Shown here: piece by piece, positions 44,545-53,109 of the stretch
Position numbering within the stretch: position 1 is the first letter of the stretch
Layout of the letters: the number at the start of each line of letters is the position of its first letter
NCBI GenBank assembly: GCA_964502145.1
Contig: CAZCVI010000021.1
Location: 1 to 64,000, forward strand
DNA length: 64,000 nucleotides
Reading direction: 5' to 3'
Source of the DNA: CAZCVI01 sp964502145
GTDB lineage: Bacteria; Acidobacteriota; Aminicenantia; UBA2199
Translations under genes and position numbers: made by a program
Notes under the pieces: model-generated
What the model was told of the DNA's origin: nothing
The model's database searches: none
What the model saw: the letters and a program-made list of their open reading frames with translations, nothing else

Positions 44545-45591
44545 ATGGAAAATGAAATAATGAAAAATAGCAATAGTCTAAACATGCCGGATAAAGCCAA
44601 TCATTACCGTGGTATCCTAGTCGAAGTCATCACGCAAGAATTGTACCCTGAAACAGAATTCCCCGCCCACTTGTTCCCTGATCTTACCCAGGTGCTGACG
44701 AATTTTTTTTACCAAGTGTTTAATAACCGGAACCCCGTCAAGGAGAATGGGGAAAACATCCATAGACTCGTTCGTGACATACTCGATTTCAAGAATATAC
44801 TGGAGAATTCACCCCAAACTATGGTCATGTTATATCGTACTTGCATTAAAAAATTTATCTATTTCAAGCATGCCCGTTCTGGTTCCATGCGCGATGAGTG
44901 GGAAGATATTTTCCAGGAAGTAGTCACCCGTTTGATATCTGGGAAAATGTTGCGGATTCAAGAGAAATACGATTTTTCTTATGGGGAAGGCATAAAAAAA
45001 ACAAATTTTACATCCTATTTAATGGTCTGTGTCCGTAATATATATATGGACATCATCCGGGAACGTCAAGTACGGCCCTTAACTGCCGGTGAACTGCATT
45101 CTCTTGATGACGCCCGGGAAACCCATGTTTCCGAGGATAAGAATATGTTGAACCACTTGATTGTGGAAGAAGAGTTCCGCAAGTTTCACACCTTGTTGGC
45201 CCTGCATTATCGCAGTCGCTTTAAGTTGGAACTCTGTCTCAAATTACGATGTCGGATTCCCTTGGTCAGCGCCGATATTTACCGTTGTTTTCCTACATGC
45301 AGCAATGATGAGGTGAAAACTCTGAGCGGAGATTTCCGGGATGTGAAGGATAAATCCGTGTTCGACGCCGTGATTCCAGTATTTAATCGCCATGAAGGCC
45401 ACGAGAATAAAAGTGATACGTTGCGGAAATGGCTCAGTCTTAAAGTCGATGAGATACTCGACCACATGAACCGGACGCACCAATGTATTGTATATACCGC
45501 GAAGAACGTGTTTGATTTTATTACCCTGTATTATGAACGTGTGAACCCGCAGCTTGAGGGGGACGGAGGCAAGAAAAATGGAAACATTTAA
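44545..45591 (+). CDS. Sigma-70-like factor (region 2 only recognisable)
   Basis: A 348-residue cytosolic protein. The middle (about 110-180) resembles sigma region 2: DEWEDIFQEVVTRLISGKM, FTSYLMVCVRNIYMDIIRER. Region 4 is not recognisable. The second half instead has an unfamiliar stretch with Cys residues (CLKLRCRIPLVSADIYRCFP). The overlapping next gene looks like its anti-sigma factor, which supports a regulator. It is much longer than an ECF sigma (about 190). Confidence 0.65.
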   Translation: MENEIMKNSNSLNMPDKANHYRGILVEVITQELYPETEFPAHLFPDLTQVLTNFFYQVFNNRNPVKENGENIHRLVRDILDFKNILENSPQTMVMLYRTCIKKFIYFKHARSGSMRDEWEDIFQEVVTRLISGKMLRIQEKYDFSYGEGIKKTNFTSYLMVCVRNIYMDIIRERQVRPLTAGELHSLDDARETHVSEDKNMLNHLIVEEEFRKFHTLLALHYRSRFKLELCLKLRCRIPLVSADIYRCFPTCSNDEVKTLSGDFRDVKDKSVFDAVIPVFNRHEGHENKSDTLRKWLSLKVDEILDHMNRTHQCIVYTAKNVFDFITLYYERVNPQLEGDGGKKNGNI

Positions 45592-46387
45592 TAATGGACA
45601 TATAAACGATAGATTATTATCAATACTGGCGGATGCCCTGATACAGAACCCGGAGAATGTACCAGATGTACCGGCAGTAGTATTGGATCACATGGAAGAA
45701 TGTCAAGAGTGTAAGGACAAGGTGATGGATGTCGTCTTGTTCTTGGGGAACCCAAAAGTCACAGCACTGCCACAAAAAACACGGCAGCAACCGTTGCCGC
45801 TGGTAGAAACAATGCATAACCGTTATTTTTATCCCGGCAAGATAGCTGCCGTATTCGTGGCCTGTGCCGTGATGTTGAGCGTGTATTTTTTTGTATTTAA
45901 AGCACCTGCACCGCAAAACCGGCAGCATGGGAACAATATAGATGGTAGTATCACTGGGAATCATGTTGAGCCAACTATTTCTACTGTTCCAGAGCAGAAT
46001 AATGGACAACCTGTAGCAACCAATACCGATATCACCAGGAATACCAATGACTTGGAAACAAAATCCCGGTTCACTCTCAATCCCAATCTTGAGAATATGA
46101 TTGGTAGCCGGGTTAGAAGTGGCGTATTTGAAGCGTTATCTCCCACCAATAACAGTGTTGTCAAAGGAATCATCCACTTTTCATGGAAACAAGAACAGAT
46201 GCATCCTATCTCATTAAAGATTGTCAGTAATCGGGGTGATCTGCTTTATACTTTTGCCGTGAGTGGTCAGGCCTTTGATTTTAATGAAAAGCTGGAAAAC
46301 GGTTTATATTATTGGAAACTGGAAAATGACAATGAATTGCTTTATGTCGGAAAGTTTAAAGTTCTTGGAAACAGTGGAATGAAATAA
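45578..46387 (+). CDS. Membrane anti-sigma-like factor with zinc-finger motif
   Basis: A 269-residue protein with an HxxxCxxC zinc motif (HMEECQECKDKV) near residue 40, typical of anti-sigma (ZAS) domains. A single transmembrane helix (about 85-106, AAVFVACAVMLSVYFFVF) leads to a beta-rich external domain (SRVRSGVFEALSPTNN, IIHFSWKQEQ). It should hold the sigma-like protein at the membrane until released. GGAGG overlaps the end of the sigma gene, implying coupling. Confidence 0.7.
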   Translation: METFNNGHINDRLLSILADALIQNPENVPDVPAVVLDHMEECQECKDKVMDVVLFLGNPKVTALPQKTRQQPLPLVETMHNRYFYPGKIAAVFVACAVMLSVYFFVFKAPAPQNRQHGNNIDGSITGNHVEPTISTVPEQNNGQPVATNTDITRNTNDLETKSRFTLNPNLENMIGSRVRSGVFEALSPTNNSVVKGIIHFSWKQEQMHPISLKIVSNRGDLLYTFAVSGQAFDFNEKLENGLYYWKLENDNELLYVGKFKVLGNSGMK

Positions 46388-46388
46388 T

Positions 46389-46450
46389 GCGCATTAATAA
46401 GCGGCGAAAACAAGTACTTGGATATCATTTCGGGGAAGTTTTCTTAGAAA
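46389..46450 (+). repeat. Dispersed repeat, partial copy
   Basis: GCGCATTAATAAGCGGCGAAAACAAGTACTTGG...GGGGAAGTTTTCTT matches 48,175-48,231 and 50,720-50,778, without the GTAGACGCGACATCC head. Confidence 0.8.
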
Positions 46451-46453
46451 GAT

Positions 46454-48055
46454 TTAATTTCCCGTTTCGATGAAGATAGGCAGAACTTTTACGCCTATTT
46501 CTGAGGCCGCGAATTCCACTTCAAATTTGGCGCGGTTAGTATCATCGATAGATTCTACAAAAACCACCAGGAATATTTCCGCTAGTTCCAGGCGTTTTCC
46601 ATATTTAGAAGCTTGTTTTAAGGATTCGTGATAGTTCCGTTCATTGGCAAAGGATTTGAGTTCTAGGCCGTAGCGGTTGGTTCCATAGGTGAGAATTAAA
46701 TCGATCTTGCCATTACCGGTGGGGAATTCTGGGATAACCCGTCCGCCGGGAGATTTCATAAATTCACTGAGGTAGGCGTACAGGTTAAAATGAAATATCG
46801 CCTCAAAGATATGCATATCCGAGCGCCGGGGCATATCTTTAAACAACCAGACACTGTTCTTTTTTAAGTAGGTCTGGTAGAGTTTCAAAATATTGGGGAT
46901 GTTTAGCGTCGTATCCGTGATCACATCGCTCATGGAGATAAATGGGTCTACCAGTTTTCCCAGGTCATTAAAGTATTGACCGGAGAAATAATTAAACAGT
47001 CGTTTTTGCACAAAGGGGCTGGCAAATTTCATATAATATGTTTTCTGATCGACAGTCTCTGGTTCCACCAAGCCGTGCATGTACAGTGCGTTCATCGCGT
47101 TATTATCAAACGAGAAGGTTATTTTTTCATCTGTTTGGAACATTTTCAGGATCAGTCTTTTATTGGCTTCTTCTTTAGCCTTGCTGATGAGGTTCAAGAT
47201 ATTATTATTGGGGAGTACATAGGTGGCGACAGCGCGGACGATTTCAAATTCATTGGCGGTAATGGGTTTACTTTTATCATTGGTATACCATTGGCATCCT
47301 TCCGTTAATAATTCGCCAAACCAGCAGGTTAAGCCTGGTTGGCCGTTGAATTCCTTGTATATTTGGTCGATGACAGATGGTTCGATGGCTTGGCCGCTTT
47401 CTTTTTCATACCACTGAAACATGCCGCGGACTTCTTCGAGGGTAAGGTTTGGGATTTGCAGAGTCCGTTGTGTATTAAAGGGGGAGCCTTGGACATTTTC
47501 AATGCCCAGCACACTGCGCACACCAATAAGAGCCAACCCGTGTAGTATAAACGTTTTGTCCGGGCTTTTTTGATCCGGTTCACTGGTTCTGGAGATAAAA
47601 ATATCCCGGAAAATATCGGCAAAACTGTTAATAAAATCCTCTTTAAGTGCATCGAATTCATCGAGGATCAGAATGACCGGTTTCTGGAAATACTGCTTGG
47701 TAAATAATGATGCCAAATCACTGATGAATTCAATCTTAGGAAAGGGAATCTTAAATATCTGGGTCATTTTATCCAGTAAAATTTCAAGAACTTTTTCCTC
47801 GCTGGCTTTTTTTTTGGCAGGTTGCATGGAGATGATTCCCACATGGTATTCATCCGTTTGTTTCAATCTTCGAACCAGTTCCTGCATCATCCACGTTTTG
47901 CCTGTTTGCCGTGGGGCCCAAACGGTGAAATAGTGACCTCCTTTTTCAGGGTTCTCACCTGTCAATTGGGTATATCCTATTTCCAGCAGTTCGTTTCTGG
48001 GCACGTAATAATGCTCATCTATATCAATCGGACCATAAGATGAAAAGCGTCGCAT
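46454..48055 (-). CDS. AAA-like ATPase fused to a PD-(D/E)XK nuclease-type domain
   Basis: A 533-residue protein. Walker A APRQTGKT (47-54) and Walker B VILILDEFDAL, then GLTCWFGELL, belong to an AAA-like (PF14516) ATPase. The C-terminus (about 430-530) has KIDLILTYGTNRYGLELKSF, a PD-(D/E)XK core of the kind found in DUF1703/ATPase-nuclease fusions. These are widespread and often mobile; function is unknown, perhaps defence or DNA turnover. GGAG and ATG at 48,055 fix the start. The longer frame to 48,139 overlaps the promoter (TTATAATGG). Confidence 0.85.
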   Translation of the reverse strand: MRRFSSYGPIDIDEHYYVPRNELLEIGYTQLTGENPEKGGHYFTVWAPRQTGKTWMMQELVRRLKQTDEYHVGIISMQPAKKKASEEKVLEILLDKMTQIFKIPFPKIEFISDLASLFTKQYFQKPVILILDEFDALKEDFINSFADIFRDIFISRTSEPDQKSPDKTFILHGLALIGVRSVLGIENVQGSPFNTQRTLQIPNLTLEEVRGMFQWYEKESGQAIEPSVIDQIYKEFNGQPGLTCWFGELLTEGCQWYTNDKSKPITANEFEIVRAVATYVLPNNNILNLISKAKEEANKRLILKMFQTDEKITFSFDNNAMNALYMHGLVEPETVDQKTYYMKFASPFVQKRLFNYFSGQYFNDLGKLVDPFISMSDVITDTTLNIPNILKLYQTYLKKNSVWLFKDMPRRSDMHIFEAIFHFNLYAYLSEFMKSPGGRVIPEFPTGNGKIDLILTYGTNRYGLELKSFANERNYHESLKQASKYGKRLELAEIFLVVFVESIDDTNRAKFEVEFAASEIGVKVLPIFIETGN

Positions 48056-48153
48056 GGTAGACTCCTTTTTATTCGTTTTTTTTCCTTCAGTTCCATTATA
48101 ACAGAACGGTCCAAGAAAAACAATCTGAACTTTTGACAAAAAAATGGATGGTT

Positions 48154-48234
48154 AGTAGACGCGACATCCCAGAAGCATTAATAAGCGGCGAAACCATGAA
48201 CTTGGATACGTTTTTGGGGAAGTTTTCTTGGAAG
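48154..48234 (+). repeat. Dispersed GTAGACGCGACATCC repeat
   Basis: GTAGACGCGACATCC then GCATTAATAAGCGGCGAAA, GGATACG, GGGGAAGTTTTCTTGGAAGA. Same family as at 15,402, 24,737, 46,389 and 50,702. Confidence 0.85.
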
Positions 48235-48263
48235 AGAATGGTTGAATTTGCTGGCCAGGAATG

Positions 48264-48292
48264 TTGACAAATTTGTATTTTTTTGATAGTAT
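48264..48292 (+). promoter_or_regulatory. Leaderless promoter of the first redoxin-propeller operon
   Basis: TTGACA (48264-48269), 17-nt spacer, TAGTAT (48287-48292), then 6 nt to the ATG at 48,299. No RBS is seen. Confidence 0.55.
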
Positions 48293-48298
48293 AAGACG

Positions 48299-48835
48299 AT
48301 GAAAAAAAATACCTTACTCTTAGTGATTTTCGTACTCCTAATCTTCTCAGTATTTTTGAACTATAAGTTGTTTGTTCTAAACACGTATCATAGAAGCTTG
48401 ATTCCCTTTTTACTGAAGGGCGAGAGGATTAAAAATTTCAGTCTCCTTGATCAAAATGCCCGGTTCATTGAGCCTTTTCGATTAAAAAAGGGCATCTCTC
48501 TGGTTTATATATTCTTGAAGGATTGTTCTCCTTGTGATAAGAATATCGTCTATTGGAGAAAGATTGCTAAAATATTCAACCAAAAGATTTCCGTAATCGG
48601 GGTAGTTCTGGGAACTCCTACCGATGCGTTTAATTTTGCCGAGAAAGCCAATCTAAACTTTCAAATCTATGTCCCAGACGACTTGGCAAAATATACCCGT
48701 GACATGAGGTTGATGATAAATCAGTCTCAAACCATTGTTCTTCAAGATGGCAAGGTGAAGATGGTAAAAATGGGGAACATGGACGGTTCAATTGCCATTG
48801 ATTTAATTAACTTCATAAAAGGATTATTAAAATGA
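48299..48835 (+). CDS. Membrane-anchored redoxin-like protein
   Basis: A 178-residue protein. An N-terminal membrane anchor (about 5-25) precedes a thioredoxin/TlpA-like fold: SLLDQNARFIEPFRL, KGISLVYIFLKDCSPCDKN (CxxC = C-S-P-C), ISVIGVVLGTPTDAFNFAEK, and IVLQDGKVK. It should act in the periplasm as a disulfide oxidoreductase. First gene of a three-gene set; its stop overlaps the propeller start (ATGA). Confidence 0.75.
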   Translation: MKKNTLLLVIFVLLIFSVFLNYKLFVLNTYHRSLIPFLLKGERIKNFSLLDQNARFIEPFRLKKGISLVYIFLKDCSPCDKNIVYWRKIAKIFNQKISVIGVVLGTPTDAFNFAEKANLNFQIYVPDDLAKYTRDMRLMINQSQTIVLQDGKVKMVKMGNMDGSIAIDLINFIKGLLK

Positions 48836-49986
48836 ACATGAAAAAGATTAATAACCATACCAATAGGCATAACATCTACTTCATTATTAGCCAGTTAAAA
48901 TGGGTCGTCATTGTTGGAACACTGTTGCTTTTTAATCAGGTCCTGTTTTCCTTCGAGTATTATGTGATAACCGATCCCACGCCCACGCAAAAGGAGGGGA
49001 ACGCCGCATACTTGCAAGAAGTTCGTGCCTTAGGGGAGGAGTTGGGCAATGGTCAGTACTTGTTTGCGCCTTTTTCTATTACCGCTGATAAAAACAATGT
49101 TTTTGTCTATGATCGGGCGCAGGTAAAAGTGTTCCGTTTTACCCCTGATTTGAAGCTACAGGTTTTCTTTGGACGTGGCGGACAGGCCCCGGGAGAATTT
49201 TATAGCCGAGATAGACTTGACGCCCTGGAAATTGCCATTGGTAATGATGGAAATTTCTATGTCAATAACTTCAGTGCGGGAAGAATGATTGGACTGGACA
49301 GACAGGGAAAACAATTAAAATCATATTATTATGGAGATTTTTTATATGTCAATAAACCCACTGCGGACAAAAACGGTAACGTTCTGTTTGTCTTCTTAAA
49401 AGATGGTCGGATTGAGATCCAAAATGAAAAGAAAATGATCCTGGCGCAAGGCAAAAGTGAAAAAGTACATTATGGTTTTTTATATGAAGGACCAGGGAAA
49501 AATAGTAAAGAGCTTTATGCCAGACAGAAGTTTCCCCCGGAGACTTCTTGGACACTTACTATTGATGGGAAACTTCTGATTCTTTTTTCTGCTTCAGCCA
49601 CGGTTGCCATTTTTAATGGGAAAGAGTACGAGAGGACATTAAAATTGTGGCCTCAGGGGGCATTAGAGCGGTATAAGAAGTATTACCACCAGGAAAAGAA
49701 AAAAAAGGAGGATATGTTTTCCCCCATGTTTTTCTCACTTATTGTGGACCAGGACAATAGGGATATCTTTTACGTTCAAGAGCGTTCCGATTACAGTCAG
49801 AAAAAAAACTCATTTCTTTTGTATGCCTTTGATTTGGCGGGAAGACTCTTAAAAGTGATCCATGTTCCCATTCAATGGTTGGATGGGGATCCCTATTTTC
49901 CAAGAATACAAGCAAAAGTGAACCATACCTTTTATGCTACCCGTGGTGGTGAAGAGATTGTGATGTATAAGGAGAAGACTAAATGA
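48832..49986 (+). CDS. 6-bladed beta-propeller protein, exported
   Basis: A 384-residue protein. An N-terminal hydrophobic segment (about 27-42) precedes a propeller with NHL/6-bladed features: DKNNVFVYDRAQVKVFRF, GRGGQAPGEFYSRD, NDGNFYVNN, GLDRQGKQLKSY. The repeat GRGGQAPGEF is typical of such propellers. No enzyme motif is seen. It overlaps both neighbours by 4 bases, so three proteins are translated as one block. Its job in the triad is unknown. Confidence 0.85.
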   Translation: MNMKKINNHTNRHNIYFIISQLKWVVIVGTLLLFNQVLFSFEYYVITDPTPTQKEGNAAYLQEVRALGEELGNGQYLFAPFSITADKNNVFVYDRAQVKVFRFTPDLKLQVFFGRGGQAPGEFYSRDRLDALEIAIGNDGNFYVNNFSAGRMIGLDRQGKQLKSYYYGDFLYVNKPTADKNGNVLFVFLKDGRIEIQNEKKMILAQGKSEKVHYGFLYEGPGKNSKELYARQKFPPETSWTLTIDGKLLILFSASATVAIFNGKEYERTLKLWPQGALERYKKYYHQEKKKKEDMFSPMFFSLIVDQDNRDIFYVQERSDYSQKKNSFLLYAFDLAGRLLKVIHVPIQWLDGDPYFPRIQAKVNHTFYATRGGEEIVMYKEKTK

Positions 49987-50285
49987 ATCTTAAAAAAGTT
50001 GTTTTAGTGGTATTGATTGTCTTGGCTGGTATTGTAACGATTGACCAGTTTATCTTTCCAAAAATAGCGGAAAACTGTGACTGCGTGGTAGGATTTGAAA
50101 TTGGAACGATCCTTTGCCAAGAAACTTGTCAAGGTTTTGAAGATTGTTATTTCACAAAACCTATTTATGGCTACTGTAGCGACGGTCATTGTGTTTCATG
50201 GGGGCGGGTTTATTGTTTTGGCCTTACGCATAGCAGTACTACCTATGTATGGTTAGAACCCTGCTGGAATTGCACCCAGTCTTAA
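49983..50285 (+). CDS. Cys-rich secreted peptide
   Basis: A 100-residue protein with an N-terminal membrane/signal segment (about 5-22). The mature part of ~75 residues holds ten Cys (ENCDC, ILCQETC, EDCYF, YGYCSDGHC, VYCFG, EPCWNC). It starts 4 bases inside the propeller gene. The even Cys count suggests up to five disulfides, which the upstream redoxin could form. It resembles in layout the short Cys-containing NVEALA-type peptides next to 6-bladed propellers in Bacteroidetes, but sequence identity is not claimed. Confidence 0.7.
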   Translation: MNLKKVVLVVLIVLAGIVTIDQFIFPKIAENCDCVVGFEIGTILCQETCQGFEDCYFTKPIYGYCSDGHCVSWGRVYCFGLTHSSTTYVWLEPCWNCTQS

Positions 50286-50352
50286 GCTATCACATCTACT
50301 AGGAAGTAGGGTTTTATTGAGCATATCATGGCATTCTGAGAGGAGTGTCATT

Positions 50353-50583
50353 TTATCTGAGGTATGTTTTAGCTTTTTTCATGGCTTCTGCCGCTGGAAA
50401 ACACTTCACGCTTCCGTTTTTTATCTCTTGCCATCGTTGCTCGGCTAGATTGAGCCACTCTTCTTCAATCCCTGGTTCTATAAATCCCTCGATACTGTCC
50501 CATAATCGATGTGCTAAAACAATCCGCTCATCTAATGGCAAAGCCAACACTTTGTCTGTTAATTCTTTTAATGAAAGTTCCAC
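50353..50583 (-). CDS. Addiction-module-type antitoxin, orphan
   Basis: A 76-residue protein like the small antitoxin family with LALPLDERIVLAHRLWDSIE, then EEEWLNLAEQRWQEIKNG. Members normally precede a RelE-type toxin. None follows here (50,286-50,352 is non-coding and the Cys-rich peptide gene is on the other strand). Start GTG at 50,583 with AGGAGGT upstream. An orphan antitoxin or a remnant. Confidence 0.75.
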   Translation of the reverse strand: MELSLKELTDKVLALPLDERIVLAHRLWDSIEGFIEPGIEEEWLNLAEQRWQEIKNGSVKCFPAAEAMKKAKTYLR

Positions 50584-51357
50584 AACGAAACGACCTCCTT
50601 GGCTTTCTGCTATAATAATATCTCAAATCGGGCAATTTTTCAATGGAAAAAAACTTTTCAAAAAGTTGGGACAGACCAGAGGGCAACCGACGGATGATTA
50701 TAGTAGACGCGACATCCTTGTCGCATTAATAAGCGGCGAAAACAAGTACTTGGATACGATTTTCGGGTAAGTTTATTGGAAGATTGGTCGATTGGAGAAA
50801 GCCTTTGAGGCTTTTGAATTATGAGAATTGGTTGTGGTGGATAAAAAAAGAACGCCAATACCCTCACCTTGGAAATAAATCAATTCCTAAGCAATGCCAC
50901 TGGGGTCTTTTCGCCTAACTTCATAACCTCCAAACTTCTTAACTTCCATCTTTTAGGGTAGGTATAAATACTCATTTTGAAAAAAAATCCAAAAAGAGAT
51001 TGACTTTTCTTCATAAGGTGTGGTAAACATATCCTTCCGGTGAATTTGGAAATGATTGGAAAAAGAAAATCTGGGTTGGTTTTGCGAAACGGGGTAAGGT
51101 TAGGCCCTAGTGGTGGTAACTTAGTATTATTTTTAATATCGTCAAAATTTGCATGAAAAGAAGAGGTTTTGAAGATGAAGATGATTATGATTTATATGAT
51201 TGTGGGAATATTAAAAAACAAGACCCTCCCGAGGGTAAAGAAAAAATTGTATTGTTCTTTTTTAATAATTTTTTCATGTTTTATTTCCAATCCTAAATCT
51301 TGTTTCACAAAAACTGATGGATAAAATTTGAGTATAATAGAAGTGGAGGTCACTAAA
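50584..51357. other. Repeat-bearing gap before the PP-loop gene
   Basis: Contains a dispersed-repeat copy (50702-50783: TAGTAGACGCGACATCC...GGTAAGTTTATTGGAAGAT) and a small ORF at 51153-51296. TATAAT at 51333-51338 lies before GGAGGTCACTAAA and could start the next operon. The rest shows nothing clear. Confidence 0.5.
51153..51296 (+). CDS. Possible small acidic protein
   Basis: A 47-codon frame (MKRRGFEDEDDYDLYDCG). It has no good RBS, and the tail is a run of Phe/Asn. It overlaps an inverted repeat ACCCTCCCGAGGGT. May be chance. Confidence 0.2.
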   Translation: MKRRGFEDEDDYDLYDCGNIKKQDPPEGKEKIVLFFFNNFFMFYFQS

Positions 51358-52086
51358 ATGAGTGAAAAAAAAAAGAAAGTTATATTACTTTATTCAGGAG
51401 GACGAGATTCTTTTTTATCATCTTGTCTCTTGGTGGAGGCGGGTTATTCTGTTGATATGATTACTTTTGGCAATGGTCTTAGTATATCTGAAAAAAATGC
51501 TAGACATGGGGCTAAAAGGCTTATTAAAAGATACGGCAGTGATCGAATCGCTTTTCTCGGGGCGAAAAGCATTGCTGGAATTTGGCGGGCATTTTTATTG
51601 CCCTATTATAATTTAATGCCAAGCGAAATTTTAAAAGAGTATGGAGAATTAACTATAAGCCAATTTAACTGTCTTACATGTAGAATGGCGATGTATACGT
51701 GGGCTATTATTAAGGCTAAGCAGGACAATATTTGCTTTATAGCAGATGGTGCAAGGAAATCACAAGGTTTTGTGGTTGAATTACCCTCATTTATTAAGGA
51801 ATTGGAGGTTTTTTTATCGACATTTGAAATAAAATTATTACTTCCTGTTTTTGATTTAGATATGGAACAAAAGAGAAAGGATTTGCTTTTACTAAGAGGT
51901 TTTACACCTAAATCCCTTGAACCCCAATGTCTTATTGGAGTACCCCTTCCTAACAATAAAGCTCCCGATGAAACCATCCAGAAGGCTGTAATTAAGTACT
52001 TCAATACCATAATTGTTCCTAAAGCCAAAGAAATTATAGCAGAAAATTATGAAACTAATTTAGGTACTAATAGTGTGATGATATGA
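51358..52086 (+). CDS. PP-loop ATP pyrophosphatase
   Basis: A 242-residue cytosolic enzyme. SGGRDSFLSSCLL at the N-terminus is the PP-loop that adenylates a substrate (as in QueC, TilS and thiouridylases). A CxxC pair follows (FNCLTCRMAMY, about residue 105) and a further Cys (EPQCLIG). QueC-like enzymes have a C-terminal zinc site; here only part fits. GGAGGTCACTAAA precedes the ATG at 51,358. It overlaps the next gene by ATGA. The substrate is unknown; sulfur transfer or base modification is plausible. Confidence 0.75.
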   Translation: MSEKKKKVILLYSGGRDSFLSSCLLVEAGYSVDMITFGNGLSISEKNARHGAKRLIKRYGSDRIAFLGAKSIAGIWRAFLLPYYNLMPSEILKEYGELTISQFNCLTCRMAMYTWAIIKAKQDNICFIADGARKSQGFVVELPSFIKELEVFLSTFEIKLLLPVFDLDMEQKRKDLLLLRGFTPKSLEPQCLIGVPLPNNKAPDETIQKAVIKYFNTIIVPKAKEIIAENYETNLGTNSVMI

Positions 52087-52640
52087 ATGGAACAGCAGAT
52101 AATAGGAGTAAAAAGTTTGTTCTAATTCCATTTTGTCTTTTGGCACAGGCTTACCACGCTAGAGGACTCGTTAAGTACGAATGGCGGGGTGTCATAAAAC
52201 CAGTAATTGACGAAATAGTTAAGAGAGATATAAATATCATCCAAATGCCATGCCCAGAAAGCTTATTCCCTAGCTTAGAAAAGAGCCTTGACCGAGAACC
52301 AAAAAGTTATCTGATATATGACTCTCAAGATTTTCGGGGACATTGCAAGAATTTGGCGAAAGGTATATTAGCTCAAGTTAAAGCCATTATTGGCAATGGA
52401 TATGAAATTTTGGCGATATTAGGTATTGAATATTCTCCTTCCTGTGCAATCAAAATTCAGTATACAAAAAATGGTACCACCGACCTGTCAGGAATCTTTA
52501 TACAAGAAATCAAAAAACTATTTTTGGAAGAAAGTATTAATATTCCTTTTATCGGAATTAATCGTAAGGGAATAAAACCTTCCTTATCAAAATTGAATGC
52601 CCTGTTGGATCAAAATGAGCAAATAACTCTTTTTGAGTAA
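52083..52640 (+). CDS. TudS-related putative desulfidase
   Basis: A 185-residue protein. IPFCLLAQAYHARGLVKYEW and NIIQMPCPESLFPSLE match the pattern of the CD3072-like TudS-related family (thiouracil desulfurase relatives), which use Cys residues and possibly an Fe-S cluster. Later Cys: RGHCKN, SPSCAIK. The pair with a PP-loop enzyme suggests a sulfur-related nucleotide pathway or salvage. The C-terminus (IPFIGINRKGIKPSLSKL) is standard. Confidence 0.65.
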   Translation: MNGTADNRSKKFVLIPFCLLAQAYHARGLVKYEWRGVIKPVIDEIVKRDINIIQMPCPESLFPSLEKSLDREPKSYLIYDSQDFRGHCKNLAKGILAQVKAIIGNGYEILAILGIEYSPSCAIKIQYTKNGTTDLSGIFIQEIKKLFLEESINIPFIGINRKGIKPSLSKLNALLDQNEQITLFE

Positions 52641-53109
52641 GATTTAGTCCACAAAAAGAGGGGACTCACATTAGAATTCTATGTTTAGAGTGTAGAAATT
52701 TTCATTTGATTTTTATATTCTCTTTACAAAAGAATGAGGCACGTTCCCCAGATTTTTATTGGTGATTTCTCGCAGGTAGCAATGAAGCAGATTCATGCAA
52801 TTGTGTCCCAATATTACCTTAGTTACTTTGTAACCACTTCATTTTTTTGAGGCAGGTACTTTTAATTTTGCAATAACGGTTTGTAAAAACCGCTACGCGT
52901 TAGGCACACATGCGGATTTTGGTATTTGGACGCTAGCAATTGCGAATACTTTTAACACCATAGTCCGTTGAACTCCTCCGGGAAAAAAAAAGACGATACG
53001 CACGAATGTAGGAATCTTTGATTCTTCTCTCAACAATTCCTTGAAAAAATTATAGTGCATACTATTTCACCTCCATTTTCCCTTAACAATTTTACCTTAT
53101 TCCTTTTTC
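52641..53109. other. Gene-free gap
   Basis: Between convergent genes. No recognisable gene, strong terminator or repeat. Short A-runs only. Confidence 0.4.
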
